A stretch of DNA of 37,295 nucleotides from Metasolibacillus meyeri (GCF_003049505.1 NZ_PYWN01000019.1:1-37295), one strand, 5' to 3'; counted from the stretch's first letter, positions 16,400-24,371 are shown. Numbers and translations: made by a program. The notes: generated from the sequence alone by a model not told the origin.

Positions 16400-17293
16400 T
16401 CACAAATATTTTTCTACATCAACCGACTGTAATTTAATATAATGCTCCATAATCGTCTGATGTGATTTGTGCCCTGACTGTTTTGCAATAGTCGGGATAT
16501 CAGCTCCCTTTTGATACATAGCGGTAATCTGTGTTTTACGGAATGTGTACGGTGCAAAACCAAGCCAGCTTTGAATTGCTTGATTATAACTAACTTCACT
16601 AATTTGTCGGCTCGTATGGTTGCCCCATTTATCGGCTGCACCAACAAAATAATCATTAGCAATTAGCTCACACGCAACCATATACTTTTGAATCGCCTGC
16701 ACGCACTCAAGCGTCAGGCGCTTTTCTTTCATCTCACCTTGCTTGACCATCATGACCTGGACCGTACGATTTTCTAAATCAAAGTCACTCACCTTCAGCC
16801 GTACCATTTCAGACGGTCGATTCGCTGTAATCAGATTCACCAAACAAATCGCTCGCTTGCGGATATCACTTTTTTTTTCTGTATCATAGCGATCAATGAG
16901 ACGCAGCACGTCGCTTTGCTTTTCAGCTCGTTTCCCCTGCATCGGCTTTAGGCGCATATATTCTTCTTGATTGTATAAGCCTCTTAGTAATTTGATGCTC
17001 GTATCGTGATCTGAGGTGAATTGAAATCCATGTTTATGCACCAACCAGTACTTCACGCCAGCTAAGCGTCGGTTAAATGTCGATAAACGCACTTGCTGCT
17101 GCGTAATTAAATGGTGGAGATACAGCTCTAATGATTCAAAATCTAATGTTAAGAAATTTTCATCACAAAACGCTTTAAACAAATTAAAATCAGACTGGTA
17201 TCGATTTAACTTCTCCTGCTGAATCTTTTGCAGCGTTTCATCCTTCTGCTTCGTCATTTTATATTGTTGCAACGAAAATAGTGTTTCTTCCAT
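16400..17293 (-). CDS. Tyrosine recombinase (XerC/D-like integrase)
   Basis: A 297-residue site-specific recombinase: N-terminal SAM-like core-binding domain (about 20-90) and C-terminal catalytic domain. Catalytic residues visible: Arg 159 (TANRPSEMVRL), Arg 252 in YTFRKT, His 275 (QSGHKS) and nucleophile Tyr 285 (MEHYIK). The first position of the usual HxxR box is Tyr 249 rather than His, an accepted variation. ATG 17293 follows GGAGGT; the frame is open to an ATG at 17380, but that start has its AAGGA directly against it. It may resolve plasmid multimers or move a cassette. Its leader contains the plasmid-wide palindrome at 17329-17358. Confidence 0.9.
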   Translation of the reverse strand: MEETLFSLQQYKMTKQKDETLQKIQQEKLNRYQSDFNLFKAFCDENFLTLDFESLELYLHHLITQQQVRLSTFNRRLAGVKYWLVHKHGFQFTSDHDTSIKLLRGLYNQEEYMRLKPMQGKRAEKQSDVLRLIDRYDTEKKSDIRKRAICLVNLITANRPSEMVRLKVSDFDLENRTVQVMMVKQGEMKEKRLTLECVQAIQKYMVACELIANDYFVGAADKWGNHTSRQISEVSYNQAIQSWLGFAPYTFRKTQITAMYQKGADIPTIAKQSGHKSHQTIMEHYIKLQSVDVEKYL

Positions 17294-17328
17294 TATATAT
17301 ACCTCCTTCCCTATATTCGAAATATATA

Positions 17329-17358
17329 TTTCAAAAGTAGAAATTTCTACTTTTGAAA
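17329..17358. repeat. Dispersed palindrome, copy in the integrase leader
   Basis: A 30-bp perfect palindrome, TTTCAAAAGTAGAAA followed by its reverse complement. The inner 24 bp (17332-17355) are identical to copies at 24345-24368, 24672-24695 and 33975-33998. It lies between the predicted promoter (17411-17419) and the ribosome site, so it would be transcribed as a hairpin or act as a downstream operator. Confidence 0.9.
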
Positions 17359-17410
17359 AGTTTTCTTTTGCTAATTTCATTCCTTGTATATAGGAACTTA
17401 CGTTCGTTTC

Positions 17411-17458
17411 ATTATAGCATAATCAACCTTAAACAATCATTATTTTTTAAGGTTGATT
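17411..17458 (-). promoter_or_regulatory. Extended -10 promoter of the integrase overlapped by an inverted repeat
   Basis: Minus-strand TGC-TATAAT occupies 17419-17411; the -35 region (about 17434-17439) is weak. A perfect 13-bp inverted repeat, AATCAACCTTAAA (17421-17433) and its complement (17446-17458), brackets the -35 region, so it could be an operator. On the plus strand it ends in T-rich DNA and could instead terminate transcription. Confidence 0.55.
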
Positions 17459-17603
17459 TTTGTTAATCCATCTTCTCCATACTTCTGTCTCCAAACGAAT
17501 GTTTGCTCTTTTTAATTCAAGCAGCAACACTAAATATTTTCGTGTTACAATATGAACGCAGCATTTTTCAGCTGACTCCTTTTTTCGGAAGGAGGTGTAC
17601 TAC

Positions 17604-17744
17604 ATGCAGCATAATTCCCGGAAGGAAAGAGTAAAGGCTGAGCGAGAGAAGAAGCGTATCGAAAAACTAGCCATTTTTCGATACGCAGCGGATTTATTCC
17701 GTTTTATTGATACCTTGTATCGACTCTTTCGCATGATGCTGTAA
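17604..17744 (+). CDS. 46-residue basic amphipathic peptide
   Basis: ATG 17604 has a strong GGAGGTG site. The product is very basic in its first half (RKERVKAEREKKRIEK) and hydrophobic-amphipathic in its second (FRYAADLFRFIDTLYRLFRM). A strong terminator follows within 10 bp, so this is a compact monocistronic unit. It has no recognised family. A membrane-interacting peptide or small toxin is possible, as is a small nucleic-acid-binding protein. The first bases of the ORF (TACTACATGC...ATTCCCGGAA) recur at 17834-17854 without a ribosome site. Confidence 0.6.
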   Translation: MQHNSRKERVKAEREKKRIEKLAIFRYAADLFRFIDTLYRLFRMML

Positions 17745-17751
17745 AAACGTA

Positions 17752-17794
17752 AAAAGAGGAGCAACTAGTTATCATGACTAGTTGCTCCTCTTTT
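17752..17794 (+). terminator. Strong intrinsic terminator
   Basis: AAAAGAGGAGCAACTAGT pairs perfectly with its complement across a 7-base loop, and T4 ends the stem. Confidence 0.85.
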
Positions 17795-18068
17795 GGTTCA
17801 AATAAAAAACGCCTAGGAGCCACCTAGACGTCGTACTACATGCGATTCCCGGAAAGAATCTTACTACCTTCATTGTATGCTCCTGAAAGCCAGAAGTCAA
17901 TGAATTATGTTTAGTATGATTCACTTCCTTAACTTTTTATACCGCTATAAAACACAGAGCTTTAGCAACATTAGCTTTATAAGTAACCATAGATAAATTT
18001 TTTTCATCAAATATTTTATAATAAGAAGGATTTTAATAGGTTAATGTAGAAATACTTATATAACAATG
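17795..18068. other. Intergenic region with a partial duplication of the upstream small-gene start
   Basis: No convincing gene. TACTACATGC and ATTCCCGGAA at 17834-17854 repeat, with a shorter spacer, the sequence at 17598-17623. GATTC/GAATC form a small hairpin here. The rest is AT-rich, with GGTTAA near 18034 preceding the operator at 18069. Confidence 0.4.
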
Positions 18069-18082
18069 GTTAACTAGTTAAC
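18069..18082. promoter_or_regulatory. Palindromic operator GTTAAC-TA-GTTAAC before the coiled-coil gene
   Basis: A perfect 14-bp palindrome about 90 bp before the ATG at 18171; further GTTAAC and GGTTAA elements flank it (18106-18111 and about 18034). The same arrangement, GTTAAC-CA-GTTAAC, occurs at 30907-30920 before a T4SS unit. TATAAA at 18089-18094 may be the -10 box it controls. The adjacent DNA-binding coiled-coil protein is a natural candidate repressor. Confidence 0.6.
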
Positions 18083-18170
18083 GCCTGATATAAAGGTATT
18101 TATAAGTTAACTACATATTCGTAGGCTCTTCACTTTTCTCATACTTTAAAAATTTACTGGAGGTATCAAT

Positions 18171-19070
18171 ATGGCAGATAAAACATTTGGCATTAAAGTA
18201 ACAGACGAAGTATATGACAAGGCAAAGCTCCTGATTGAAACAAGCGGTCTCACGTCCAAGGAATGGTTTGAAAACGCTCTTGCTACGTATGAAGTAAAAG
18301 CGTTACAAACGAACTCTCCTGAATATACACGCGATTTAAATGAGCTCGAACTGCACACTACACGCATTTATGAGCTTGTCGTAAATATGGTACAACAATC
18401 CATGTACTTTAAAGATCAAGCTGTAAGAGAAGTAGCAGAGCAGCTCCACAAAAAAGAGCAACTACTCTCCGAACTTCAAGAAAAATTACAAACAACGAAG
18501 CAAAGTTTACAAGCAGTCAAAAGTGAGAAGGATGAATTAACAACTCTCCAAGCTGAGCAACAAAAGCAGCTCGATGAAGCACGAAAAGCAATTGAAAACA
18601 GCCAGCTCCTCATTGCCGAATATAAGGAAAAAAATGATTCGTTAACAGGTCTCGTGGCAAAGTATCAGGGCTATGCAGAAGAAAATGAGCAGTTAAAAGA
18701 GACATTTGCTGAGGAAAAACAGGCTCTTCTAACGTCTGCTGCCAATGAAAAACAACGACTTGAAGAAACGTTAACGACCACCTCAAATGAAGCGAAATCG
18801 AACGAAATGAGAGCCAATGAGCTTGAAAAAGCCCTAGCCGATGAAAAGGCGAAATCGGAGCAAGCCACTGCCCTTCTCCAAGAACGTCATGAACTGACAT
18901 TAGAGCGTGCCGTTGTGAAGGCTGAACGTGAATACCAAGAAAAGTTGCAGATTCAGCTTGAAACATACAACACTCGTACCCAAGAGCTTCAAGCTGAAAA
19001 TGACCGCATTCGCGTGTCATATGAAAATCGCTTAGAAGAACTTTTAAAAAATAACGAGAAAAAGAAGTAA
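18171..19070 (+). CDS. KfrA-like DNA-binding coiled-coil plasmid protein
   Basis: A 299-residue protein with a short N-terminal domain that resembles a ribbon-helix-helix (FGIKVTDEVYDKAKLLIE then SKEWFENALATYE, residues 6-41) followed by about 200 residues of heptad-rich coiled coil (E, K, Q, L; about 75-295). This architecture matches plasmid proteins such as KfrA, which bind their own operators and help maintain plasmids, possibly by forming filaments. The start has GGAGG at good spacing. The GTTAAC palindrome upstream suggests autoregulation. The next gene, an abrB relic, follows 19 bp later and was probably cotranscribed. Confidence 0.75.
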   Translation: MADKTFGIKVTDEVYDKAKLLIETSGLTSKEWFENALATYEVKALQTNSPEYTRDLNELELHTTRIYELVVNMVQQSMYFKDQAVREVAEQLHKKEQLLSELQEKLQTTKQSLQAVKSEKDELTTLQAEQQKQLDEARKAIENSQLLIAEYKEKNDSLTGLVAKYQGYAEENEQLKETFAEEKQALLTSAANEKQRLEETLTTTSNEAKSNEMRANELEKALADEKAKSEQATALLQERHELTLERAVVKAEREYQEKLQIQLETYNTRTQELQAENDRIRVSYENRLEELLKNNEKKK

Positions 19071-19089
19071 ATTTTAGGAGGAAACGTAC

Positions 19090-19343
19090 ATGAAATCAAC
19101 TGGTATCGTTCGAAAAGTAGATGAACTAGGACGTATTGTCATTCCAATTGAGCTAAGAAGAACGCTTGAAATCAAAGAAAAAGACCCTGTTGAAATTTTC
19201 GTGGAGGGTGACTGCGAAAGTTTGTATCAAATGCTGCTTGCATTGTGACAGGGGAAATTACGCCTGATAATTTTACTTTATTCAATAACATCATCCTTTC
19301 TCCAAAAGGTGCTGAAATTCTATTAGAGAAATTAAATAAATAA
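19090..19343 (+). pseudogene. abrB: AbrB-type transition-state regulator, frameshifted
   Basis: The start is classical AbrB: MKSTGIVRKVDELGRIVIPI and onward to DPVEIFVEGD, the complete swapped-hairpin DNA-binding domain, with an AGGAGG ribosome site. The frame then shifts near 19211 and ends at TGA 19246, giving 52 residues. The C-terminal dimerisation part (NAACIVTGEITPDN ... LSPKGAEILLEKLNK) is intact in another frame to TAA 19341-19343. Compared with normal AbrB about four residues are also missing at the joint, so a deletion of roughly ten bases rather than a single-base error is likely. The 52-residue product would keep the DNA-binding fold. Confidence 0.85.
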
Positions 19344-19382
19344 AATTGAGTCGTCTTGCATGCAAGGCGACTCAATTTTTTC
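19342..19382. terminator. Bidirectional terminator after abrB relic
   Basis: Nested perfect arms: AAAATTGAGTCG (19342-19353) and its complement (19368-19379) enclose the palindrome CTTGCATGCAAG; T6 follows. It also serves the converging radC-like gene. Confidence 0.85.
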
Positions 19383-19437
19383 ATTTACTTGCTTACCAGA
19401 TTGAAAAGAGGCGCACCGTACATACGCCTCTTCTACT

Positions 19438-19920
19438 TTACATATATCCTTTTTCTTTTAATGACAGATAATTATCCGTACACACAATCAAATGGTCGAG
19501 AAGTTCCACACCTAATAGCTCACCAGCATCTTTTAAGCGTTGGGTAACCGCAATATCCTCGGGGCTTGGTGTACAAACTCCTGAAGGATGCGTGTGTGCC
19601 ACAATAATGGAAGCCGCATTTTGTAAGAAGGCTGTTTTGAATACCTCCCGTGGTGAAACAATACTTGCATTCAGTGAACCAATGTGACAACGATGTAAAG
19701 ATTGAATTTGATTTTTCGTTGATAAACAAGCGACTAAAAAGATTTCTCTATCCTCATCACCAATAAATTTTATGGCGATATTAGCAAAGTCCTCGGGTCC
19801 ACGTACTGCATAATCTGCAAGGTTTTCTGATAAATATTTCTTTGGCAATTTGCGACGCTCGGCTCTGATTTTCACAATCTCGTAAATTGGGTGTAGTGTG
19901 TCAGCTTTTTTGTTTGTCAT
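19438..19920 (-). CDS. radC: RadC-type JAB/MPN-domain protein
   Basis: A 160-residue RadC-family protein lacking the N-terminal helix-hairpin-helix of chromosomal RadC. The JAB metal site is complete: HTHPSG (His 109, His 111) and Asp 122 in PSPED. Stand-alone short RadC proteins are common on plasmids, phages and conjugative elements next to anti-restriction genes; the biochemical role is not settled. ATG 19920 has AAGGAGG upstream. Confidence 0.9.
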   Translation of the reverse strand: MTNKKADTLHPIYEIVKIRAERRKLPKKYLSENLADYAVRGPEDFANIAIKFIGDEDREIFLVACLSTKNQIQSLHRCHIGSLNASIVSPREVFKTAFLQNAASIIVAHTHPSGVCTPSPEDIAVTQRLKDAGELLGVELLDHLIVCTDNYLSLKEKGYM

Positions 19921-19944
19921 GGTATTTCCTCCTTAGATTTTTTT

Positions 19945-20444
19945 GATTGCTTTAGCCGCAATCCCGAAGTCGGAAGGCTGAGTTTTTTCCGATTTCTTGG
20001 CTATGCCATGCAGCTATTTGCAGCAATCCAAAAGCAAGGAATTGCCTAGCGATAGCTCAAAATTTTTTGTAGCGCTAGCGTGTTTAAACAAAAAATTTTG
20101 ACGGTCCTTGCTTTTTGAGGTGAAACTCGGATAGCAGTGTGGTAGGCAGAATCTGCCACGCTGATTGCCGTCAGTTGAACGCAAATGGCAAAGCCCAAGC
20201 AAATGATCTTATTGCTTGGGCGTATGGCGAAAGAAATCGAAAAAATGCTCATAATAAAAGTGAATGCAGCTGCATTCACTTCCGATTCGTCTTTTGATGT
20301 TGACCTTCGCCTCGTTTGGTATGGCGGCCTTGCCGTAAACGCTACAGGAATCTACTCGCTGTTAGGCACTTACAGCGAGTGAGTATCGGAGCGTTTAATG
20401 CCAAAGCGACACGTACCCCTTCACACAAGCGTCCTTTGCTTGTG
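19945..20444. other. Densely hairpin-forming non-coding region, candidate structured RNA or single-strand origin
   Basis: About 500 bp between radC and the type IV restriction gene with no credible ORF but many stems: 19945-19963 (6 bp); 19966-19996 (10 bp); 20029-20117, a long stem CAAAAGCAAGGA enclosing a 14-bp stem at 20057-20070/20088-20101; 20145-20157; 20193-20221 (10 bp); 20226-20311, GGCGAA/TTCGCC enclosing a perfect 24-bp palindrome at 20258-20281; 20337-20396, AAACGCT/AGCGTTT enclosing a 9-bp stem at 20354-20380; 20424-20444. G+C is 31/60 at 20281-20340, above neighbouring genes. Stems recur every 30-60 bases and some are nested, like single-strand origins or large structured RNAs. 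Function unknown. Confidence 0.6.
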
Positions 20445-20509
20445 ATGAAGAGGTAGTGCAGGCGCCAAAATATGGTATTATATAACTATAAATTAAAGGC
20501 GGTGTAAAA

Positions 20510-22594
20510 ATGAAAGCCAGTGAAAATAACTTTTTAAAATTCTTAAGTGGTATGAAACAATTTTTAATCCCAATTTATCAACGAAAGTACAGTTGGCAAG
20601 ATGAGCAATGTGAACAACTATGGCATGATATTATGCAGGCTGCCGATAATTCTACTGGGCATTTCGTCGGTTCAGTTGTATATATTGAACGTGAAATTTA
20701 TACAGTTTCTGCAATCCCCCAGTTACTTGTTATTGATGGTCAACAGCGCTTAACAACAATTTCCCTGCTATTAATGGCTCTTAGTAAAAGGCTTTCAACT
20801 GAAAATCTAGTAGTAAATGATAATATTACAGGTAAAAAACTCAAAAACTATTACCTTGTCAATAACGATGAGGAAGATACCGATCTCTATTATCGACTTG
20901 TACTCACTGATTCCGATGACTCATTTTACAAAGCATTATTAGACGATACCCCTTTCGATGACGAGGATAATCGAGTTATTGAAAATTATAGATTATTTGA
21001 AGAAAAAATAAATATGCTAGATGCTTCACAATTAGCTAAGTTATATGAGGGTTTATCGAAGTTATTAGTTGTCGATATTGCCTTAGAGCGTGGGAAAGAC
21101 AATCCACAGCTCATCTTTGAAAGCTTAAATTCTACAGGACTTGATTTAAGTCAAACCGATTTGATTCGCAATTACTTATTAATGGATTTAGAACCACAAG
21201 AACAAAATAAGCTATATATGCATTATTGGAGTAAAATCGAAAAACGCTTTAATTCTGCTAACGATGCCAAATTATTTGACCGTTTTATGCGCGATTATTT
21301 AACAATAAAAACAGAAAAAATTCCAAACATCGATCATATTTATAAAGATTTCAAAAAGTACGTATTTGAAAATAAAATCGTTGTAGCCAGCTTAGTAGAT
21401 GAACTAGAGTTTTACTCGAAGTGCTATCTTGCTATAACATCACCAAAAGATGTGACAAATAAGCAAATTCAAAAACATTTATTTAATATTTCAAAACTGA
21501 AGGTAGATGTATCTTATCCGTTTATTTTAGAGGCTTATGCAGATTTATTGCGTTTTAAATTAACGGAGGATGATTTTATCGAGCTATTAAAATTAATAGA
21601 AACCTATGTGTTAAGACGTTCTATTTGTAACGTTGCTACAAACAGTCTCAATAAAGTATTTGTTGCTCTTTTAAAAGAGGTTGACAAAGATGCCTATTTA
21701 GAAAGCATTAAGGTGGCACTCATAACAAAAAAAGGCAGCAGTCGTTATCCGAATGATGCTGAATTTATTCGAGAATTTAAAACTAGAAATATGTACAAAA
21801 TGCGTAACCTGCGCTTTTTATTAGAGGGAATTGAAAACTATAATCGAAAAGAACCAATTTCCATTGCAGATTTTACAATTGAACATGTCATGCCTCAAAA
21901 CGAAAATATATCATCTGACTGGCAAAAAGAATTAGGTTCCGACTATTTAGTAGTGCATCAAAATTACCTACATACGATTGGCAATTTAACATTAACAGCT
22001 TACAATTCATCTTTAAGCGACAAGTCATTTACTTTAAAGAAAAGTACAGAAAAAGGCTTTTTAAAAAGTCCCCTTTTCCTAAATGAAAGTATTGCACAAG
22101 CCGCATACTGGAATAAAGAAAGTATTGAAAATCGAGCTGGGCTGCTTGTTAAAAAAGCATTGGTCATCTGGTCTTATCCTGATATCGATCAACAAACAAT
22201 CGATAAATATCAACCCGCTAAACAAGTAGATCAAGAAATAGACTTTGAAAGTTTTAATAATCGTTTCAGCAAAACAACACTTCATTTGTATGAACAGTTA
22301 AAAGAACAAATAATCTCAATTGACCCAGCAACAATAAAAATAAGCTACACAAAGCTATACATTGCATTCAAAACAATCACCAATTTCGTCGATGTCATTC
22401 CTTATAAAAGTAAATTAAAATTAATATTAAATTTCCCTTTCGAGGAAGTAATCGATCCAACAAATATAGCTAGGGATATTACAAATGTCGGTTCTTGGGG
22501 CAATGGTGATGTAGAAATCACCATCGAAAATCCCGACCAAATTACACCTGCCCTTGAAATTATTAAACAGGCTTACGAATATCAAATAAAATAA
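20510..22594 (+). CDS. GmrSD-type type IV (modification-dependent) restriction enzyme
   Basis: A fused 694-residue protein. The N-terminal DUF262 (GmrS-like) domain has IPIYQRKYSW (about 18-27) and LVIDGQQRLTT (about 72-82). The DUF1524 (GmrD-like) HNH nuclease has IEHVMPQN with His 459 and HTIGNLTLT near 488-496. The C-terminal ~110 residues (KSKLKLILNFPFEE, GSWGNGDVEI) match DUF5655. Such enzymes cleave modified, for example glucosylated or hydroxymethylated, phage DNA and spare unmodified host DNA. GGCGGTG precedes the ATG. It stands alone between the structured region and a terminator. Confidence 0.9.
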   Translation: MKASENNFLKFLSGMKQFLIPIYQRKYSWQDEQCEQLWHDIMQAADNSTGHFVGSVVYIEREIYTVSAIPQLLVIDGQQRLTTISLLLMALSKRLSTENLVVNDNITGKKLKNYYLVNNDEEDTDLYYRLVLTDSDDSFYKALLDDTPFDDEDNRVIENYRLFEEKINMLDASQLAKLYEGLSKLLVVDIALERGKDNPQLIFESLNSTGLDLSQTDLIRNYLLMDLEPQEQNKLYMHYWSKIEKRFNSANDAKLFDRFMRDYLTIKTEKIPNIDHIYKDFKKYVFENKIVVASLVDELEFYSKCYLAITSPKDVTNKQIQKHLFNISKLKVDVSYPFILEAYADLLRFKLTEDDFIELLKLIETYVLRRSICNVATNSLNKVFVALLKEVDKDAYLESIKVALITKKGSSRYPNDAEFIREFKTRNMYKMRNLRFLLEGIENYNRKEPISIADFTIEHVMPQNENISSDWQKELGSDYLVVHQNYLHTIGNLTLTAYNSSLSDKSFTLKKSTEKGFLKSPLFLNESIAQAAYWNKESIENRAGLLVKKALVIWSYPDIDQQTIDKYQPAKQVDQEIDFESFNNRFSKTTLHLYEQLKEQIISIDPATIKISYTKLYIAFKTITNFVDVIPYKSKLKLILNFPFEEVIDPTNIARDITNVGSWGNGDVEITIENPDQITPALEIIKQAYEYQIK

Positions 22595-22596
22595 TT

Positions 22597-22647
22597 ATAG
22601 AAAGGAATAGCTAAAGTATTTAAATTTTCATAGCTATTCCTTTCTAT
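22597..22647. terminator. Bidirectional terminator between convergent genes
   Basis: A 17-bp perfect stem (22597-22613 with 22631-22647). The last bases touch the stop codon of the ardC-like gene at 22647. Confidence 0.85.
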
Positions 22648-24143
22648 TATTCGAATTTAATTTTAAATCCCCTATTCCGTTCAGTCTTAATTTCTTCACC
22701 TTCCAAAGCTACTTCTTCTCCTTGTATTCTTTTTATTCTTCCGTTCTCCTCCTCCAACACCGGCTTAAAATGCTGCAATTCATCCTTCCCATAAATATAA
22801 GCCTTCACCGTATAATTTTCCGATGCAGCTGCATGAAGAAACGATGCCTTCGCTTCCTTCACCTCGCTATATCCAACAATTGGTGTATCTGTTTTCTTAT
22901 GATATAGCTCAATAACAGGTTTTGGTGTAAGTACTTCTCGTAAAGCAAATTGCTCGGAAAAGTTGTTGTACATAACTGCTGTTTTCGGATGGCGATCAAT
23001 GACATTTAAAAGTAAAATGTCCTTTCCAGCTAGCATCTCTCTACTAATTCGCTCTCCTCGCTCATCCATAAAGACCTTTGTTTGTTGGTCATACTGAGCG
23101 ACTTCAAAGCCCATATAACGAGCATCAAATACCTCTATCGCTACTTTCGGTGACTTCACATATGACAGTGCTGGTAAATGCTTGGTCAACTGATCAGGTG
23201 AAATCTCCTCGCTCTGTACCACGGGCTTTTGAATAATCTGCTCCAATTGCTCATAAAGCTGAGGATGTAGCACAACATCTAGCGTCGCCAATGTTTTCTC
23301 TAATGTTGTCTGAATCTCCTGCAGTGCCTTTCGCATTAAATCCGTATCCTTTGCCCATGTCGCAATATAACCAACTGAATAATGGCTCGTATCAAAGCCT
23401 AAATAAGTCATGGTCGCATATGCAACCGATTCTGCCTGCGCCTCCTTATGGGCACGTGTCACTTCTTTGTAATCACCATCTTGCCCATGCAGCTGAGCAT
23501 GCGCAAATTCATGAATAAGTGTACGTAACTTCGCAACAGGGTTTTGTTCACTAGCATTAATGACAATTTCATTCGTTGTTGGCACATAATAGCCACGTCC
23601 CTGCTCCTTTACCGAATAAGCCTTTTCAGCAATGTGCAGCTGCTTAAATTGGTTTAGATACCCCTTGAAATTCTCATAAAGTTCCTGGGCACCTGCATCA
23701 TTTTGAAAGCGTTCATCGACAAAATCTCTTGTTACCTTCAGCTCTTCACCAGCTGTTTGCGATAGATCAAAAACGGTTACCCACTTATAGCCAACCAGCA
23801 CACTTTCCGTTTTAATTTTGCCATTTTCATAAATCGGCTCATTGGTACCCTTTTCTACTACGGGCTGTGCTTCAAAAAGAGGTGCCCTTATTTGAATGCC
23901 CTTTTCCCCTCTTTGAACAAAGCGGTTATGCTTTTTCCATGCTTGAAAGCCTGCCACATAAGTTGCTTGCGGATTTTGCATAAAAATAAGCAGCTGATTA
24001 TCAACTGAGTATTGACGCATATTCGCTAGAAAGGATAAATACCGCTTGAATTCCTCTTGATTCGTAAATTTCATCAGCTGTTCTTCAAGCCTTGCTGTAA
24101 GCTCCTTTGTATGTTCCTCGTATTGATTCGACCTCAAAGCCAT
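22647..24143 (-). CDS. ardC: ArdC-type anti-restriction protein with zinc metallopeptidase domain
   Basis: A 498-residue protein. The N-terminal ArdC ssDNA-binding domain (about 10-140; YSVDNQLLIFMQNPQATYVAGFQAW) is followed by an IrrE/ImmA-like zincin with HEFAH (His 211, Glu 212, His 215) and a downstream Glu in EAQAESVAY (about 239). The C-terminal ~190 residues form small repeated alpha/beta domains of the kind seen in large MGE proteins. ArdC proteins protect incoming single-stranded plasmid DNA from restriction during conjugation, which fits a plasmid that must enter restricting hosts. The ATG overlaps the stop of the upstream small gene (TAATG). Confidence 0.9.
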   Translation of the reverse strand: MALRSNQYEEHTKELTARLEEQLMKFTNQEEFKRYLSFLANMRQYSVDNQLLIFMQNPQATYVAGFQAWKKHNRFVQRGEKGIQIRAPLFEAQPVVEKGTNEPIYENGKIKTESVLVGYKWVTVFDLSQTAGEELKVTRDFVDERFQNDAGAQELYENFKGYLNQFKQLHIAEKAYSVKEQGRGYYVPTTNEIVINASEQNPVAKLRTLIHEFAHAQLHGQDGDYKEVTRAHKEAQAESVAYATMTYLGFDTSHYSVGYIATWAKDTDLMRKALQEIQTTLEKTLATLDVVLHPQLYEQLEQIIQKPVVQSEEISPDQLTKHLPALSYVKSPKVAIEVFDARYMGFEVAQYDQQTKVFMDERGERISREMLAGKDILLLNVIDRHPKTAVMYNNFSEQFALREVLTPKPVIELYHKKTDTPIVGYSEVKEAKASFLHAAASENYTVKAYIYGKDELQHFKPVLEEENGRIKRIQGEEVALEGEEIKTERNRGFKIKFE

Positions 24144-24322
24144 TAGTGCTCACCTCGCTTTTGATATAACGGTACATAGCGTAAGTCATCTTCAAACGGC
24201 ACTTCTAAATACGCTACAATGTCATAAGTGAGTAAATCAGGTACTTCTGAAATCGTTAATAAATCACGCTTATCACGATAAATCGGCTTATCACTAAACG
24301 CTACTTCTTCACGTCGATACAT
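24143..24322 (-). CDS. Small acidic protein coupled to ardC
   Basis: A 59-residue protein (MYRREEVAFSDKPIYRDKRD... ending YQKRGEH), ATG 24322 with AAGGAGG nine bases upstream. Its stop codon shares a base with the ardC start, so translation is coupled. I recognise no family; it is short, charged and probably cytoplasmic. As first gene after the palindrome at 24342-24371 it begins an operon with ardC and may be its partner or simply a coupling ORF. Confidence 0.75.
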   Translation of the reverse strand: MYRREEVAFSDKPIYRDKRDLLTISEVPDLLTYDIVAYLEVPFEDDLRYVPLYQKRGEH

Positions 24323-24341
24323 GTTTCGCCCTCCTTCTTTA

Positions 24342-24371
24342 TTTCAAAAGTAGAAATTTCTACTTTTGAAA
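24342..24371. repeat. Dispersed palindrome, copy before the ardC operon
   Basis: Perfect 30-bp palindrome identical over its full length to the copy at 17329-17358. It ends 9 bp from the AAGGAGG ribosome site of the 59-residue gene, so a transcript starting upstream would carry it as a hairpin next to the ribosome site. Confidence 0.9.

Noticed and set aside
17795-18170. Possible tRNA or insertion-sequence end in the hairpin-containing spacer
   Set aside because: No cloverleaf, CCA end or terminal inverted repeats with target duplication could be found; no transposase is present anywhere in the window.
18610-19020. Minus-strand ORF of 136 codons opposite the coiled-coil gene
   Set aside because: Antisense shadow of a repetitive E/K/Q-rich coding region; no ribosome site.
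20014-20382. Short overlapping ORFs in the hairpin region
   Set aside because: They occur on both strands over self-complementary DNA, lack ribosome sites and show no protein-like pattern.
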